A DNA stretch of 64,000 nt from Symsagittifera roscoffensis (taxonomy: Eukaryota > Xenacoelomorpha > Acoela > Convolutidae): positions 12,592,027 through 12,656,026 of the forward strand of contig NC_087068.1 in assembly GCF_963678635.1 (NCBI RefSeq), given 5' to 3'. A program made the translations under genes and the position numbers. A model generated the notes under the pieces. The model was given only the letters and a program-made list of their open reading frames with translations. It did not search any database and was not told the DNA's origin. This document shows, in pieces, positions 1-12,874 of this stretch (its first letter is position 1; each line of letters begins with the position of its first letter).

Positions 1-194
1 CTGTAGAAATCTCGGTAATTGTTTTTTTTTTGCTGCTAACATAGTTTTCTTTATTTTTTTTTAAGTGGGCGGCCAGAAGAAAATCTAAAAAAGTCAATCA
101 AAAACTAATCCGTTCTGGAAATTATACATATATTTTTGGATTCTCGATAGCTATGGTTGTAAAATTCTAATGGACTGGTCATGTTTCATTGTTT

Positions 195-339
195 CTATCC
201 TGGAGTGTCTCCCTCGCTCGTGCAATAGCAGTACTGTATGTATAGGTATCCCATCAGACCCGCCATCACTACCACATGCTCCCTTACTTTCTCACTCAGA
301 GGGGGGTTCTTCCTGCAGTTCCCACACACCGGACCACCT
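195..339 (-). CDS. Membrane-protein gene, terminal exon 5 (residues 188-235)
   Basis: Acceptor TTCAG ends at 340; the frame closes with TAG at 197-195. It encodes a CGNC motif, a basic stretch, the last hydrophobic segment and a short acidic tail. The 3' UTR and poly(A) site lie below 195 and may leave the window. Confidence 0.75.
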
Positions 340-3300
340 CTGAACACATTCAACATTCAAGTGTTTTTTTATGAAGTCCAAAAAATGTACACTAAGAATG
401 GACAAAAGTCAAGCACTTGGCTCTTTACCGCTCCTCCTCAACCAGTTTTTTTTCTTTTCGAAATAAAACATTGTCTTCACCCACACCATTCTAAAAGCAA
501 TGTTCACGCTCCTCACGTTAGCCGTTGTCTCTGTCTTGTTATCATACAGGTTAATTTCGAGAATCGTTGAAATGTTTTTAAATTTTTTAAAATTGTTCGA
601 AGATTATCTATTACTTGCACAGGCTAAACTATGTACTTACACGGCTAAACTACCGTAATCTTAAGCTAATTTTTTTACCTAATTTATTAAAATCTATTCT
701 AAAGTTAAAAGTTTGAACAAATGCAAACATAATCAAATGCTTTGGAAGAGTTCTAAATCTATCGTAATTTTTGCATTCGAACGACTTATTTTTGCACTTG
801 CTAGACGTTTTTCCGTAAACAACTTTGTCCACAGATTGCAGCATGCAATGCAAGCAGTACACGACAAGCATGCAGTATGTGCGTCGTATATTTGCGCTTA
901 TTGGTCTATTACTCTCGCTGTGTATCCTTATTATTGTTACTCGAATAAATTCGCAGTTCAAAGTTCTTGCATGATATTTCTCTGGTACTTTTTGAATTTT
1001 CGACTTCGTCGCTTTCGGTTTACTTTTAGTTGGCTTAGTTTCTGCTTTGTTTTTATCATGCGACTAAATTGCTTATTTGAATTTTAATTTTTAAAGTTAA
1101 GTTGTTTTTTGTGTTCTGATTTACCTCTTCTTTTTTTGTAATTTTTTAACCTTGACGTCGTGTATATTTCTTTTTTTTGGTTTTTCATTTCAAACTTTTT
1201 GTTTCTGCCCAAAGGATTTCGGCCTATATATTATCGGCTTATTGACCTAATTTTGAGTTGTTTCAACGGAAACGTTTTTAATGCATCTATGGATTGAACA
1301 AAAGGCTAAACATCTTAATAATTTCTAATTCTTAATTTAATAGTCTGACTTTTTTTCAATTTTCTTGTTTTCCTTTTTTGGGCTTCTTAGGTTTCGGGCT
1401 ATTTTATATCGGCTTAGTTGTTTCATATTGTTTCATTCGACGAGAAAATCAGAGTTTTTTGAGTGTTTTGAGGGAGAGGGGACCTTTCATAGGTCTTAAA
1501 TCTTGTTGATTTTCTCGGCTTAAAGGCTTTTGCCAAAGTATTTATTACCGCTTGGTAAATTATCTTCAAATGCAAGTTTCACATTCTTTTGTCTCGGCAT
1601 GGTGTTGTTTCAAAACTAGCCTTATTTATTTTGATAGATCTAGTTTTTGACGTTTTCTTTTTTTGATTGTTTTGTTTTACTATCGCCTCTCTGTTTATAA
1701 TGATTTTTCAAATTTCGTTAAAGCTCTGAAGTGTTTATGATTGGCATTTTTTCCTAAAATCATTCACTTTGTATAAAGTTGTCCCAAAAATTGATTGAAA
1801 GATTAACATCAAATCTCTAAGCAGAACTTAATAAATTCTTTTCTAAAATAACAAGTTTTAGCAAATGCAAACTTGTAATCGAAAACTATGGAAGTGTTCT
1901 ATCGCAATTTTTGTTTTCAAACGACTGGTTTTTTAAAAATGATTTTCATCTTTCGAATTTTGTCGTTAACTCTCTTTGAATATCAGGAATTGTTTATGAT
2001 AGGCACGTCCTCTTAAAATCATTCATTTTATATAAAATTATCGCAAAATCGATTACTTTTCAACATTCGAATTTTGAATTTTTTTTTTATCACATTGTAG
2101 TTTTTTGAATGTGAATTACTGTTAATGATTTTTTTGTAGAAGTATCCTATTTAGAAATAACTGGATCAATAGGTATTTTTTATTCTGCTAGGAATTCAGA
2201 AAAGTAAAGTTCATTTTTGAAATTTGAAGTCATTCATTTGTGACCTTTAGACGTTTGCTGTTGGATAGCGGAGTATGCCTTCCTTTCAACAAAGAAAAAG
2301 AATTGAACTTGAAAAAAATTAAACTTCAAACGGGAAAAATCAAATTTGAGCTAAAAAAAAGTCATCCTTCTCTATTTAAGTGACAAACACTTCGTTTTAT
2401 TTTACACTTACATGTGCATGTCAAAAGAGTCCAGTTGAGAAGCCTGATTGTTGGTATTTTCACTAGGTGATTTTTTGTTTTTAATCGAATAAACGGGTTG
2501 AGCTTGCTTACGATAAAACTGTGACGGGTACAATAAAACTGTATCTGTAGATTTCGTGGGGGACAGACTGGCTACTCACAGTGACGAAGAAGTCTGGATG
2601 ATGCCCTCTAATACTCTATGGATGACAAAGTGACAAGCGACTGCCACCACCAATATGCCCGAACACACCCAGCTGTCGTAGGTGACCACGCCTCCTCTAC
2701 TGGTTACGGTACCTGAACAATACTCTTTGATCAAAAGTCTCACAACATTCAGGTAAAAACTAGATCAATACTAAATCTAGCGTATTGCATTTGACAACAT
2801 TATCTAGAACAGTTCAAAAAACTTGATTACCAAATCTTACTTTGAATCCCAGATTTTTCACAGGCTGTAAGCTTTTTTGGCTGTAAACTTATTTGTTTGA
2901 ATAAACTGTCAAAATGAATTTTTTTGGTGCCTAGTGATGTATTTGTTGTAAAGACAACCCCTGATTTTGAATTTCCGCGAGAATTAGGATGACTAGTGTA
3001 CCTTCGAAGAAGGAGAGAGATGCGAGTTCAGTCCTTCCCAACAACATTAGGTCCGACATCACTTGGAACACCAGCATCACCAGTGCTGGACTCAACCTGA
3101 ACAAATAAGCGCTCGTAAGATTCTCTTGGCGCTTTTTTCACTGTTAGTTTTCCATTTCTTTAGCTCGCTGTTGATTACCATTTGTATCAATTAGCTTGAT
3201 AGAGTTTTGATTATACAGGCATAGATTTTAAGCTGGTTTATCGACATTGCGACTTGAAATTGAGTGGAAATAATTTCGTCAAATCTTATTGCTCGTTAAT

Positions 3301-6300
3301 TCAGAAAAAGCTTGTCAAAACACGCATGCTAATCGAACAAAATTGGTGAATCGTTTTTGATGCTATTTAAAAAGATTGATTTTTTTTTTCTAAAATTCGA
3401 GGTTTTGTATTTAGAATTTATAGAGTACATAACGTTGATGTACTCGAGAAGTCTGATGAGTAGAGAGCGGAAAAATATAATTGTTTGGTCGTCAAAAATA
3501 CTTTTTTTTTGCTAGCCAAAAAGTAAAGAAAATTTGCTTGTCTTGTCTGCCTAGAATTCTTGCTTGATAAAAACAGGTTTCATGAAAATGTATGGGATTG
3601 GGTTTTTTAATTTTTGAAACGCTTTGGAAAAATTATAATTTTCGCTTAAGTATTAGTTTCAAAAACCTTCTACCGATTTTCAAAAAAGAGGTGTCGGTAC
3701 AAAGAGCGAATACACCGTTGTGTGTGTGCATACTTCCGCGGTCTCTTTTTGTTCTATCCCTTTGTCTACAGCCTTCGAAAAAGTCTGTGGGGGAATTTGT
3801 CATCAATAATTTCAATTTTTTATTGTTTTTTCAAAAAATAACCCACCAAATCTGAGATGTTTGCTTCAATGAATAGAACGGATTTGAAATCTCCCCTTCA
3901 TGAGCGGCTACGTCCAAACCTTTTTACCTAGTGAAATGTTTGTTTTTTTTGCCGTTTTTTTCTGAACTACCCTGCCGAACCTGGGGTTTTGGGTTCAAAA
4001 GGAATCACAGGTTGGGCGAATCTCTTATGCATAAGCGGCTTGCCCAATTTTTTTTAACAAAAAAAGCTAAGACTCTCGGAAATGCCAACTTTGGTATTTG
4101 TTGACCGTTTTTTGGACTTGCGTCGATAACAAACCTACCAAATCTGATATCATAGGTTTAATCGACACAATGGGTTGTTCGAAGCTTAGTTTAACCGTTT
4201 GCTACGCATACGTTCTTCTAGGCTACTCCTTAATTTTTCATTAGAGAATTCTTGTCTTTGGGAAAATTCCAAAATCTCAAAAATTTTCACTCTTCTCACT
4301 TAGTTTAGTTGCTAAACAACTAAGGTTTGTATGCAAAGTCTAACTTTTGAAATTAATTATTTCGTCCAACATCAGTATAACTTAATTTAAAAAAAGAAAC
4401 ACATGCTTCCAGCTTTACCTGGGCTTTAGGTGTCCTTCATTTTTGTTCACTTTGTTTTTTTTTTAATTTTTCGACATGTATTTTTTTAAATAATTGTGTT
4501 GTATTGCAAATGGTGCGAAGCTCCGTTTCATATGTGTTAATTTTTCTGAGGATTGGACTGTAATTGCTCTGACTTTCTCAAAATTCTTGTGGATACCATG
4601 TTAAGGACGAAATTTGTGACTCTTACTTATTCTCAATTTATCGCTTACTGAAAATTATTGCATGTTTCCCGCAGATTCCTCTGGGGTCCAATTTTCACTT
4701 CTGAGCTCCACTAAAGAGCCAAAACTTTCAGAAGAGTATAATCCGGAATTTCGTTTCTGAATTCCAAATGATGTTTCCCGTTTTTTTTGTGATTCAAAAT
4801 TTTTTCTTTGTCTCATTGAGGAATCTGTTTGCTTATTTTTTTTTGCCTAAGACTATCCTAAGTTCTTTTTATATCGCCTCCCATGTGTTCTCACAGTTAC
4901 AACTGATGCAATCAACTTGATTCAATTCTAACTAAATTTCGCCCACTATTTTAATCCAATTCCAAAACTCTTTAATCTCTATGCACAACTCTCTTATACT
5001 TTTGTTTAAGCGTTGAGAAAAGAAAATAAAAAGATCCCAAGATCTTACTCCTCTCTATCGTCCATCCTCATCACCACCAACACCACTTAAAACTCACCGT
5101 CAAATTCCATGCTCACCTGTCATTGATGGATTCTTTGTTCTTAAGGACAACTTTGTTGCTCTTGAGGTGTTGCAGCTGTAGTAGGGTGCACATGGCGAGG
5201 ATGATAGTGGGCGTGGCCACCATCAGACCCCACCTGTCCCCCCACCCATGCACCACACTTAGCCACACCTTCCCCACCACAGACACTAGAACCAGGTTGA
5301 GAGTACCCTGTAAGAAATAAGAAGAAAAACATTATTTTTGTTTTCGAAGAAGGAGCATTTTGCGTTGATTGAGAAATCTTAATTTTTTGGGGAATTAATT
5401 ATCAGATTTCAATTTACTGTTTTTTTTTATCTTCGCTTACCTAAAAACTGAAAATAAATTGAGAATTTGATACAGAACTTTTACAACTAAGCGCTTGTTA
5501 TGTTACGAAAAGAAAAATTTTGTTTCAACTAGCATTGAAGGAGTTGTCAATACCGTTCGAAAGCTTTTGTTGTCTTGATCTCGAGCTATTAAAGATATTT
5601 TACCTGTGATCGTTTTTCGTAAAGTTATTATAGTTCAAAAATTGCCTTTTTTTACAATAAATGCGCGGTTTTTTTTGTGCTAATAATGCGTAAGCGGAGA
5701 TTTAATCCCTCAAACAAATCGTTTCAAATTTGCTATTTGCTGTTCTTAATACTTTGCTATACGCAAAATATATCACTTCAATTTATTGCGAATTTTAAAG
5801 GGAAGAATACCTTATAGATTTTCAAGAAGCAGTCGGAACATTCAGTGTTGTTCTTGATACAAGCAGTCTTGTTTAGATAGATAGTCAGATTAGTGAAGCT
5901 ATTGAAAATGCATAAAACTTACACATCTGAGTTTTTTCAATCATTTTTTGACTAGTTCAAAGACAGTTCCGAACGGCTAAAATCATCCGAAAGCCTTTCA
6001 TTCAAATATTTTTGTAAAATCTTTTTCAGTAGTGATTCGGTAGTTCAAAAGAAAATTCAAAAAGTTTTAAGTTTTGCCAAACAAATATCATGAGTTGAAA
6101 TTTTTTTCTTTCAGACAGATTTTTCTTCTATCCCTAACTGATTTCTGAATAAGTTTTACTTCTTTTCATTTCTTTTCTTTCATTTTGGGCTCAATTTCAA
6201 GCCACTTCTGCTGCCCATGAACATCGTAGAAAATTTGATTAAATGAAAAAAAAGCTTTTTTCTTTAACAATTTTTATTATCAATTTTTTATGCAGTAGAT

Positions 6301-9300
6301 GGAGTGGCTGGTAAAAACAATGGCCGCTACTTGCTAACAACTGGCTACTCTAATAATAAGTTCTTGATGGAGTTTAATTTGACTTTTCCATCAACATTTT
6401 TGGAAACTCTTTTTTTAAACTGTCGTTGGATAATTCTGTGGTTGTTGCACAGCAATCCGGTTTTGTTAAGATTGTTAATTAGTATTGATCTTCAAAAGGT
6501 CAAATTGTTTAAGGTTTTTGCGCAATTTTTATATGTGCGATCCGAAAAAAGATATACGTAAGTTCTTTAATTGTGACGACTCGACGCTTTCAGGAAAATG
6601 ACATCTTCAGCGCCCGATAAATTTCAGTTTTTTCACTTATTCTTTTTTGCTTCTTATCCTACAACCACCATGACTGCATTTTTCACTGCCTCTCTGGATT
6701 CATTTTTTTTCGCAACATTGTAGTTCCTTTCTCATAGCCATGATAAAAACTGATTTTTTTTTCAGACGGATAATAGCCATGTAAAGGGCAAGGTTAATTA
6801 GAATGGAAATAGGGCGTATGTGTTGTTATTGTTCAAACTCAATATTTTCCTAACTTTCTGCTGGATACAGTTCTATTTCTGATAAATGTATGAAGAAACC
6901 ATCTCAAACAAATTAAAGCATAGCTGAGATCATAATTTGAAATTTGATGCATTAACTTATGATAAGCTCATAACAGTCTGTGTAGTGTTCAAAATGCATT
7001 GAGCTTACTGGAGCAGAAATGTTTCTTAAATCTAAGTTGAGGATTTTTCTTGTTTTTCGTACAAGACTCATATACTTCATACGATTTGCATTAACATCAT
7101 TTTTACGACCAAAGGCGCTTCCAGTTGTAAAAGGACTAATGCTCTCCGAACTTTAAAATCTATTTAAAAAGAACTTGGAACTTTAAAATGTTCAGCACAC
7201 AAATTGTAAATAAGGTGTATTATTATAAATGCCAGGTTTTAGGTTTCGATTTCAATTTCTAATTTCTTGAATGTGGAAAAAAATTTCAGTTCTTGTTTTT
7301 CGAATTTCGCGACCACAAATAATAGTGCTCAAATTGCAATTATTTTCATAACACAAAGTGATGGGGCTTGATGAAAACCTAAACCCCATTAGATTTATTT
7401 GTTGGCTGTAGTAAGCCTAGAATTTTGTCAAGAATCACAATGCTATTTTAACCCCCCCCCCCCTCGTGTACGGAATTTACAAATAGCAATTCGCGCATAC
7501 CGACTATTATCTAAGACTCTATTTGTTTTCTTTATTATCTGAAATTTATCAATGCCTTGAGCTAATAACTAAAAAGATATTTTATCTGCGGTTACTTGAA
7601 GTAAAGTTTTTAATGTTTGAAAATTGCCAATTAGCTATGTTAAAAGCTGATTTTCTGAACTAAGAAATGCGTTAGCAGCAAACTCAAATGCTCATGTAAA
7701 TCCAATTTCCAATAAGGCAAATCAATTGGTTTTATCAACGCTTTTTTAGAAGAGAAACAAGCTAATTTGTTAATGACATAGCGTTCGGGGCAAATTTTTT
7801 AGAAAGCTTGAAATGTTATTTTTTAAGCTTCTCAATAATTATAAAATTTCAAAGAATGTAAAGATTATAAGAAGGTGAAAAAGGTTAAGTAAAAGTAAAA
7901 TTTGACAAACAATGATTTTTCATAAACATTCTTGTTGGCTCAAACTAGGGCTCTGCGAAAATTTACTTAATGATTTAATCAATTTCTCTAAAGCATTTAA
8001 ACTTCTGTTTTAAAAATTAGTATTGTCAGTGTTTTAATAAAGCAACAAAATTTTGCATGATCAACTGCAAAAACGATCGAAAAAGTTGACAGAATGTTTT
8101 ACTCGGGGTGTTTTGTTCTTCAGGTAAATTTTTTAAATAAAGTTTCGACTTGTGATCAATTTTCGTAATTTTATGATAATTTAAAGATTGCCAATTTGGG
8201 ACAATAAACGCAAGATTTTTTTCGTGTTATTTAGGCATGAGCGGAGATTAAGTCTCTCAAAAAATTTAATTCCCAATTGAATTGAGGCATGTTATGTGGT
8301 GTTTTTAGTACTTTTCTATATGCGAACTATATCACGTTGTACTTTACCAAGCGTGAGATGATGACAGTTGAGTTTTTTCATTTTCGTTTTTTTTAGTTAT
8401 TATTTTTTAAAAGAACAATACCCCCATAGACCTTAACAAAGCAGTCGTAACATTCAGAGTTGCCCGTGATATGAGCAGTTTTGTTTAGATATGCATGTAA
8501 TTTACACATCTTAGTTTTTTCAGGCAAGTTTTCACCACTTCAAGGATAGTTCCGGACGGCTAAATTTATCCAAAAGCCTTATCATCCAAAAGCCTTTTCA
8601 CTACTGATTCGGTAGTTGAAAAGATAATTCAAAATACTTCAAATTTTGCTTGTAAACTAGTTGAATCGAAAGTTTTTGCCTTTCAGACTGATTTGTCAAT
8701 TTTTTCTATCCCTAACTGACTTTAACATAAATTTTACTTTGCTTCATCTTTTTTCATCCATTTTATGTTGACTTTCAAGTGATTACTGCAGCCCATCAAA
8801 ATTGTAGAAAATTTGATGAAATCTTTAAAAGTTTTTTTATACAAAAAATTTAATTATTATAATTTTAAGCAGTAACTACGATGGTCAGAACACGGCTGTA
8901 CTTGCTCACAACAGTCTATTTAATAATAAGTTCTTGATGTATTTTCAGTTGGCATATCCCTCAACATTTTCTGAAAATATTTTTAACTGTCGTTGGATCA
9001 TTCTGCGGTGATTGCTTAACCATCCTGTACTATTAAGATCGTGAAGTAGTATTTATTTTGTTACCTTCAAAAAGTCAAATTGTTTTTAGGTTTTTCGGCA
9101 GTTTTTATATCATTTGTTTCAGTGCCATCCGAGATAGGGGCCTTCCCTGCTAAAGAGATATGTAAATTTTTATAGTGTGAAGAATTCGACGCCTTCAGGA
9201 ATTGGACATCTTCAGCGTTCGATAAGTTTCATTTTGATATTATTTTACGCCTTCGTTTTTTAGCCTACTGACCCTACAATTTTTCAATCACCATGAATGC

Positions 9301-11834
9301 AATTTTTACTGCCTCTCTCGCATAGCCATGATGAAAACTGAAATTGTTTTCAGACGGAAATATGCAAAGTAGAGGGTGAATTTGAAAAGAACCGAAGTAG
9401 GGTGTATTTGTTGTTTTTGTTCGAACTCATTACTTCGCTATCATTTCCGTGTATTTTTGCTGGATGCATTTCTATTTCTGATACATGTATGCAGATACTA
9501 CCCCTCCCAACTAATTCGTAGCTGAGATCATAAATTATAATTTAAAGCATTAATTTATGATCATCTCATGACAGTCTGGTATAATGGTCAAAATACTTTG
9601 ACCTTTCTAGAGCAGAAATGGTTCTTTAAATGAAGGAGTGGAATTTTTTCACATTTTAAATTCAAATCTGCCAGCCCCTCCACCCCAAAAGTGGTTTCAT
9701 ATAAATGAGGACCATTAATGCTTCGAAATTCAAGTGATATTTGTTTTTTTTGAAGCTTCAAACTAAAGAAAACAAAAATAAATTTTTCGATAGTGCTAAA
9801 ACAAATGATTTAGTTAGAATTGTTTTAATTTTTTTAAAATTGATCTCTATTGGGCCAAACTATTAAGTTAGCTAATCTTGTGAAGTTTGGTGCTTCCATA
9901 ACTTGTTCACTTAGTTTTCAGATTATATTTTAGCTTATCTTCAAAATTAGACAGTTTAGGTTTAAGTGTTACGGCGACGTTTTTACTGAAACCGGATGTG
10001 TTAAAGTTTTTCACGTGCCCTTTCGTCATATTTTGTAAACCATTTCGCTAGCTCAAATTAAACTGAAGTGTGGTGTTATGTTCAACAGTGTTAAACGTAT
10101 TGCTATTGGTAGCTTAGCTTTGTTAGCGAAAAGGGGGAACGCCGCGACAGAATATGGCCTGAAATTCCAACTGTGTTTTATAACACAAAGGGGTGGGGCT
10201 TGATGAAAATCCACACCCCCATTAGAATTATTTGGTGGCTGTAGTAAGCCTTAAATTTTGCCAACAACCACAATGCTATTTTAATCCCTCCCCCCTCGTG
10301 TATGGGATTTGCAAATAGGAATTCGCGCATACCGACTATTATACAAGATAATGCCACTGTATGTGATAGTAGCACGTAGCTCTTGTTATCTCAGCAAAAT
10401 TTGCTAGTCGGTGGTCGTATTTTGCTAGCAATATTTGTCCCCCTCTGTTTTAATACGTCCCCCTAACCCCTTTTACAATACACACAAAGTCCCCCTCTCT
10501 TTAGCAATATAGCAAGCAAGCAAGCAAGCACAGCTCATTTATACCGTATACAACAATACTACTGCATACTACTGTTGGAAGAGCTACATTGGTTTGTGAA
10601 CCAACCGCCCCTCTGTATTTTACATTACAAAATGGGGAAATGGAATCGAATCGAAATGTGCCTCAAAATGGGAGCTGCATATTATAATAGTATTTTACAG
10701 CTCTAGTCTCGAACGGGGAATTATAAAACCCCCTGTTGTGTTTTCCCTTCCCCCTTTCCCCGCTCTAATTCTAAATTCACTTTCCCATTGCACCCACCCA
10801 TGCTATAGTTATTGCCGCTTTTCCTCCCTTTCTGCTGTTGTGTGTTCTGAACGCCCGAAAGCAAAACGAGATACTGAAAAATATACGACAATTTTACTTC
10901 ACATTTAAACGTTTAAATTCTTCACGTAAGTTTAACGAGCAACGAAACGCACAACGCAACAAAGCGGAAAAATAAGGGGTGGGGTTGGAAAACTGCAGTT
11001 GCAATAATTTCAAAACGTGAAACGTGAAACCATTTTGACTTTCAAAGCTTTTGTTTCTTTCAAATTGTCTATTTTAAGCCGTAAAGTTAGAAACTTACAT
11101 CTCTTCCAAGTTTCAGGTTACTTTTGCGTGAAAGAAAGTCTATGTTTGGGATCTATTTTGAATCGTTATTGTATTTTGAATCGATCTATTTTGTCCTCAT
11201 TGTAATTTCTTATGTTTGATCTTTCAATATTTCACACCCTTCATAAAAATTGACCAATTGAAATCAAGTAGTTTTTAGTTTGGAATAGATGCTGCACATT
11301 TCGAATTTGATGCAAAACTTCCTTTATGACCTTGAACTTTACCTTGTCCTTTGAGTTTGACCTCTAACTTCCTTCAATTTATGATATTTGTTTGTACATT
11401 CGAAGCAAACATAATCGATTCTCTGAAGTTTAAACAATCTAGAAGTCGAATCTTAGCAAATATATATTTTGGCTATTGTAACCATCAGTTTTTGAATTTC
11501 GCTTAAATCATTTCCAGCTTCATAAAATGGATGTTTACAACCTTATAACCTTATATTATGTGAAAGAAAATTTTATATTTGAGAATTAGAACATGAATGC
11601 GTTCAATAACTTCATTTTTCAAATATCAACTTATTCAAGTACGTAAAGCTGTACTTACGAAAAATTACTTCAGTGATTGTTAAAACTCACCTTCTTCATT
11701 CTGTTCATGCGCTCGGCTTCATATTCTGCCTTCGTTTTAGTCCTCGTCCATAGTCCCCCTCCAAACCAATAAGACAGAAAACTGTCCATAATTCCTCCCC
11801 CACCTGTCTGTTTACCATTGACACCTGAAGGCAT
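195..11834 (-). CDS. Five-exon gene for an unrecognised multi-pass membrane protein (235 aa)
   Basis: Seen: five minus-strand exons, 11834-11691, 5307-5117, 3096-3002, 2712-2580 and 339-195, join in one frame (708 nt). Every junction has GT donor and AG acceptor. Phases agree at all four introns (0, 2, 1, 2), which is unlikely by chance. The start is the ATG at 11834, the first in the exon 1 frame; the stop is TAG at 197-195. The N-terminus is polar, Gly-rich then basic (to about residue 48). Hydrophobic segments lie at about 51-67, 74-93, 113-131, 157-177 and 209-226. A CxxC (Cys193, Cys196) lies in the loop before the last segment, and the tail is short and acidic. Inference: a small integral membrane protein with five passes. 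I recognise no family. Extra phase-0 exons inside the 6.4-kb first intron, and a 5' noncoding exon, cannot be excluded. Confidence 0.8.
2580..2712 (-). CDS. Membrane-protein gene, exon 4 (residues 144-188)
   Basis: Acceptor TTCAG ends at 2713; donor GTGAGT starts at 2579. The first two bases complete a Gly codon left by exon 3. It encodes the fourth hydrophobic segment and a Ser-rich end. Confidence 0.78.
3002..3096 (-). CDS. Membrane-protein gene, exon 3 (residues 112-144)
   Basis: Acceptor TTCAG ends at 3097; donor GTACAC starts at 3001. The single first base completes the Arg codon split with exon 2. It carries the third hydrophobic segment. Confidence 0.75.
5117..5307 (-). CDS. Membrane-protein gene, exon 2 (residues 49-112)
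   Basis: Acceptor TTACAG ends at 5308 and donor GTGAGC starts at 5116. The exon encodes 63 codons plus two bases, with two hydrophobic segments separated by a short polar turn and followed by a Lys-rich loop. It is clearly richer in G+C than the flanking introns. Confidence 0.8.
5570..7510. repeat. Diverged tandem duplication, copy 1
   Basis: Order and wording match 8130-10355. Examples are the stretch with CTATCCCTAACTGA (6131 and 8708), CATCTTCAGCG (about 6602 and 9208), and the C-run block with CGCGCATACCGACTATTAT (about 7494 and 10325). The offset grows from about 2.5 to 2.8 kb, so indels have accumulated. It lies inside intron 1 of the membrane-protein gene. Part of the opening is also echoed at about 7550-7680. 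Confidence 0.7.
8130..10355. repeat. Diverged tandem duplication, copy 2
   Basis: Partner of 5570-7510, in the same orientation. Neither copy keeps a shared open frame, so this looks like noncoding intronic duplication. Confidence 0.7.
10511..10530. repeat. (AGCA)n microsatellite
   Basis: Five perfect AGCA units followed by related sequence; the flanks are rich in C-runs (10440-10500). Confidence 0.9.
10531..11690. other. Intron 1 remainder, no gene seen
   Basis: Mixed sequence with short C-rich patches. The open frame at 11017-11205 has no recognisable domain. Confidence 0.5.
11691..11834 (-). CDS. Membrane-protein gene, coding exon 1 (residues 1-48)
   Basis: ATG at 11834, 48 complete codons, then donor GTGAGT at 11690. 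It encodes a Gly-rich stretch (GGGG at residues 11-14) followed by a Lys/Arg/Glu-rich segment likely to be cytosolic. No clear upstream acceptor or promoter was identified above 11834. Confidence 0.75.
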
Positions 11835-12410
11835 CTCCTAGACGACCGGACGCCCAGTCGATAACACGATATTGGATTGTATTTTAGAGATACTTTACAC
11901 ACTTGAAGAATTTGCAGAGCCCAGCTGATAAACGTGTGGTTGGAAAAAAAATTATTTACATATATTTTTATTTTGAAAAGATGCTGCGGTCCTGTAACTC
12001 GACACTTAAAAGGTAATATAATAACACTAATTGATCATATTTTCTAAACCAATTTTGGATAAAACATGATGAAAATTTGTGCTATTTTCTCACGTGCTGT
12101 TGTCAACTCTGTGTTTTTTTTGAGGACATTAATTTCCTGAAAGGAAGTTTTTAATTTTATAAGCTTTCCTTTCCTTGCACAAGGCACAATTCTCTTACTT
12201 CATCTTCGGTCGTCGGACCGAGTTAAAACTCTCCAAGCTATTGGGGGGGGGGGGGTCTAAAGTTTGATTTTTCAGCCAATCAGAATCGCTTAACAAATCT
12301 CATCCAAGCTTAACTTGGTCTTTAGATATTAACTTGATCTCGGACCTGTTCTAGGTTCTATAACCCTTCGCGTAATCAATTTTGCCAATCTGTTCAGAAC
12401 CAAAAAAATC
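11835..12410. other. Intergenic, nothing recognised
   Basis: Probably includes the promoter and 5' UTR of the minus-strand membrane-protein gene. It contains a G-run at about 12243-12255. Confidence 0.4.
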
Positions 12411-12418
12411 TGTTGTTT

Positions 12419-12623
12419 GGCTCTTTTTCCTTCCCCCCCCCACCTCACATAAGGGTTTTATGGTGTAACGAGGGGTTTTACAAGGTTAATTATGAAGATC
12501 AAAAATGTTTGTCGTGGCTTAATTAGTTCGCATGCCAATTTTCGTAACATTCAGATAAAGTGAACAAAACTTCACGTGTAAAATTTTGCAGGTGGGGGGG
12601 GGGGGGGGAAAGGAAAAAGAGTC
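12419..12623 (+). mobile_element. hAT-like MITE, copy 1
   Basis: 205 bp. It begins GGCTCTTTTTCC followed by a C-run and ends with a G-run and GGAAAAAGAG, so the ends are inverted repeats. It is flanked by the 8-bp duplication TGTTGTTT (12411-12418 and 12624-12631). Eight-base duplications are typical of hAT transposases. No coding capacity. Confidence 0.8.
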
Positions 12624-12654
12624 TGTTGTTTTCTTGCATACAAATTGTAAAAAC

Positions 12655-12859
12655 GGCTCTTTTTCCTCCCCCCCCCCCCCCCCACCTGCAAATTTTTTTT
12701 TGTAAAAATTATGTTCACTTTATTCGATTGTTATGAAAATTATCGTACGGACTAATTAAGTTATGACAAACATTTTTGGTCTTCATAATTAACCTTGTAA
12801 AACCACCCGGTACACCATAAAATTCATGTTCGTGGGGGGGGGGGGGACGAAAAAGAGCC
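12655..12859 (-). mobile_element. hAT-like MITE, copy 2 (inverted relative to copy 1)
   Basis: 205 bp, reverse complement of copy 1 with substitutions. Flanked by GTAAAAAC at 12647-12654 and 12860-12867. Copies 1 and 2 form a large inverted repeat only 31 bases apart. Confidence 0.82.
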
Positions 12860-12874
12860 GTAAAAACAAAATTG

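Larger units (their letters stand above)
340..5116. other. Introns 2-4 of the membrane-protein gene
   Basis: Apart from exons 2580-2712 and 3002-3096 this is AT-rich sequence with many T-runs. The open frames in it (for example 650-961, 713-1087 and 3592-3855) have no domain and no splice support. About 3550-4210 contains short phrases that recur at 17150-17480. Confidence 0.6.

Noticed and set aside
238-570. 110-codon plus-strand frame
   Set aside because: Overlaps, antisense, the phase-supported terminal exon of the membrane-protein gene.
713-1087. 124-codon plus-strand frame
   Set aside because: AT-rich and Phe/Tyr-rich with no domain or splice support; it lies in an intron of the minus-strand gene.
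5123-5320. Plus-strand and first minus-strand frames across the GC-rich patch
   Set aside because: The third minus-strand frame joins neighbouring exons in phase and encodes membrane segments; the others are shadows of it.
6304-6561. 85-codon frame in the duplicated intronic region
   Set aside because: Not preserved in the second copy of the duplication (about 8880-9170), so selection on a protein is unlikely.
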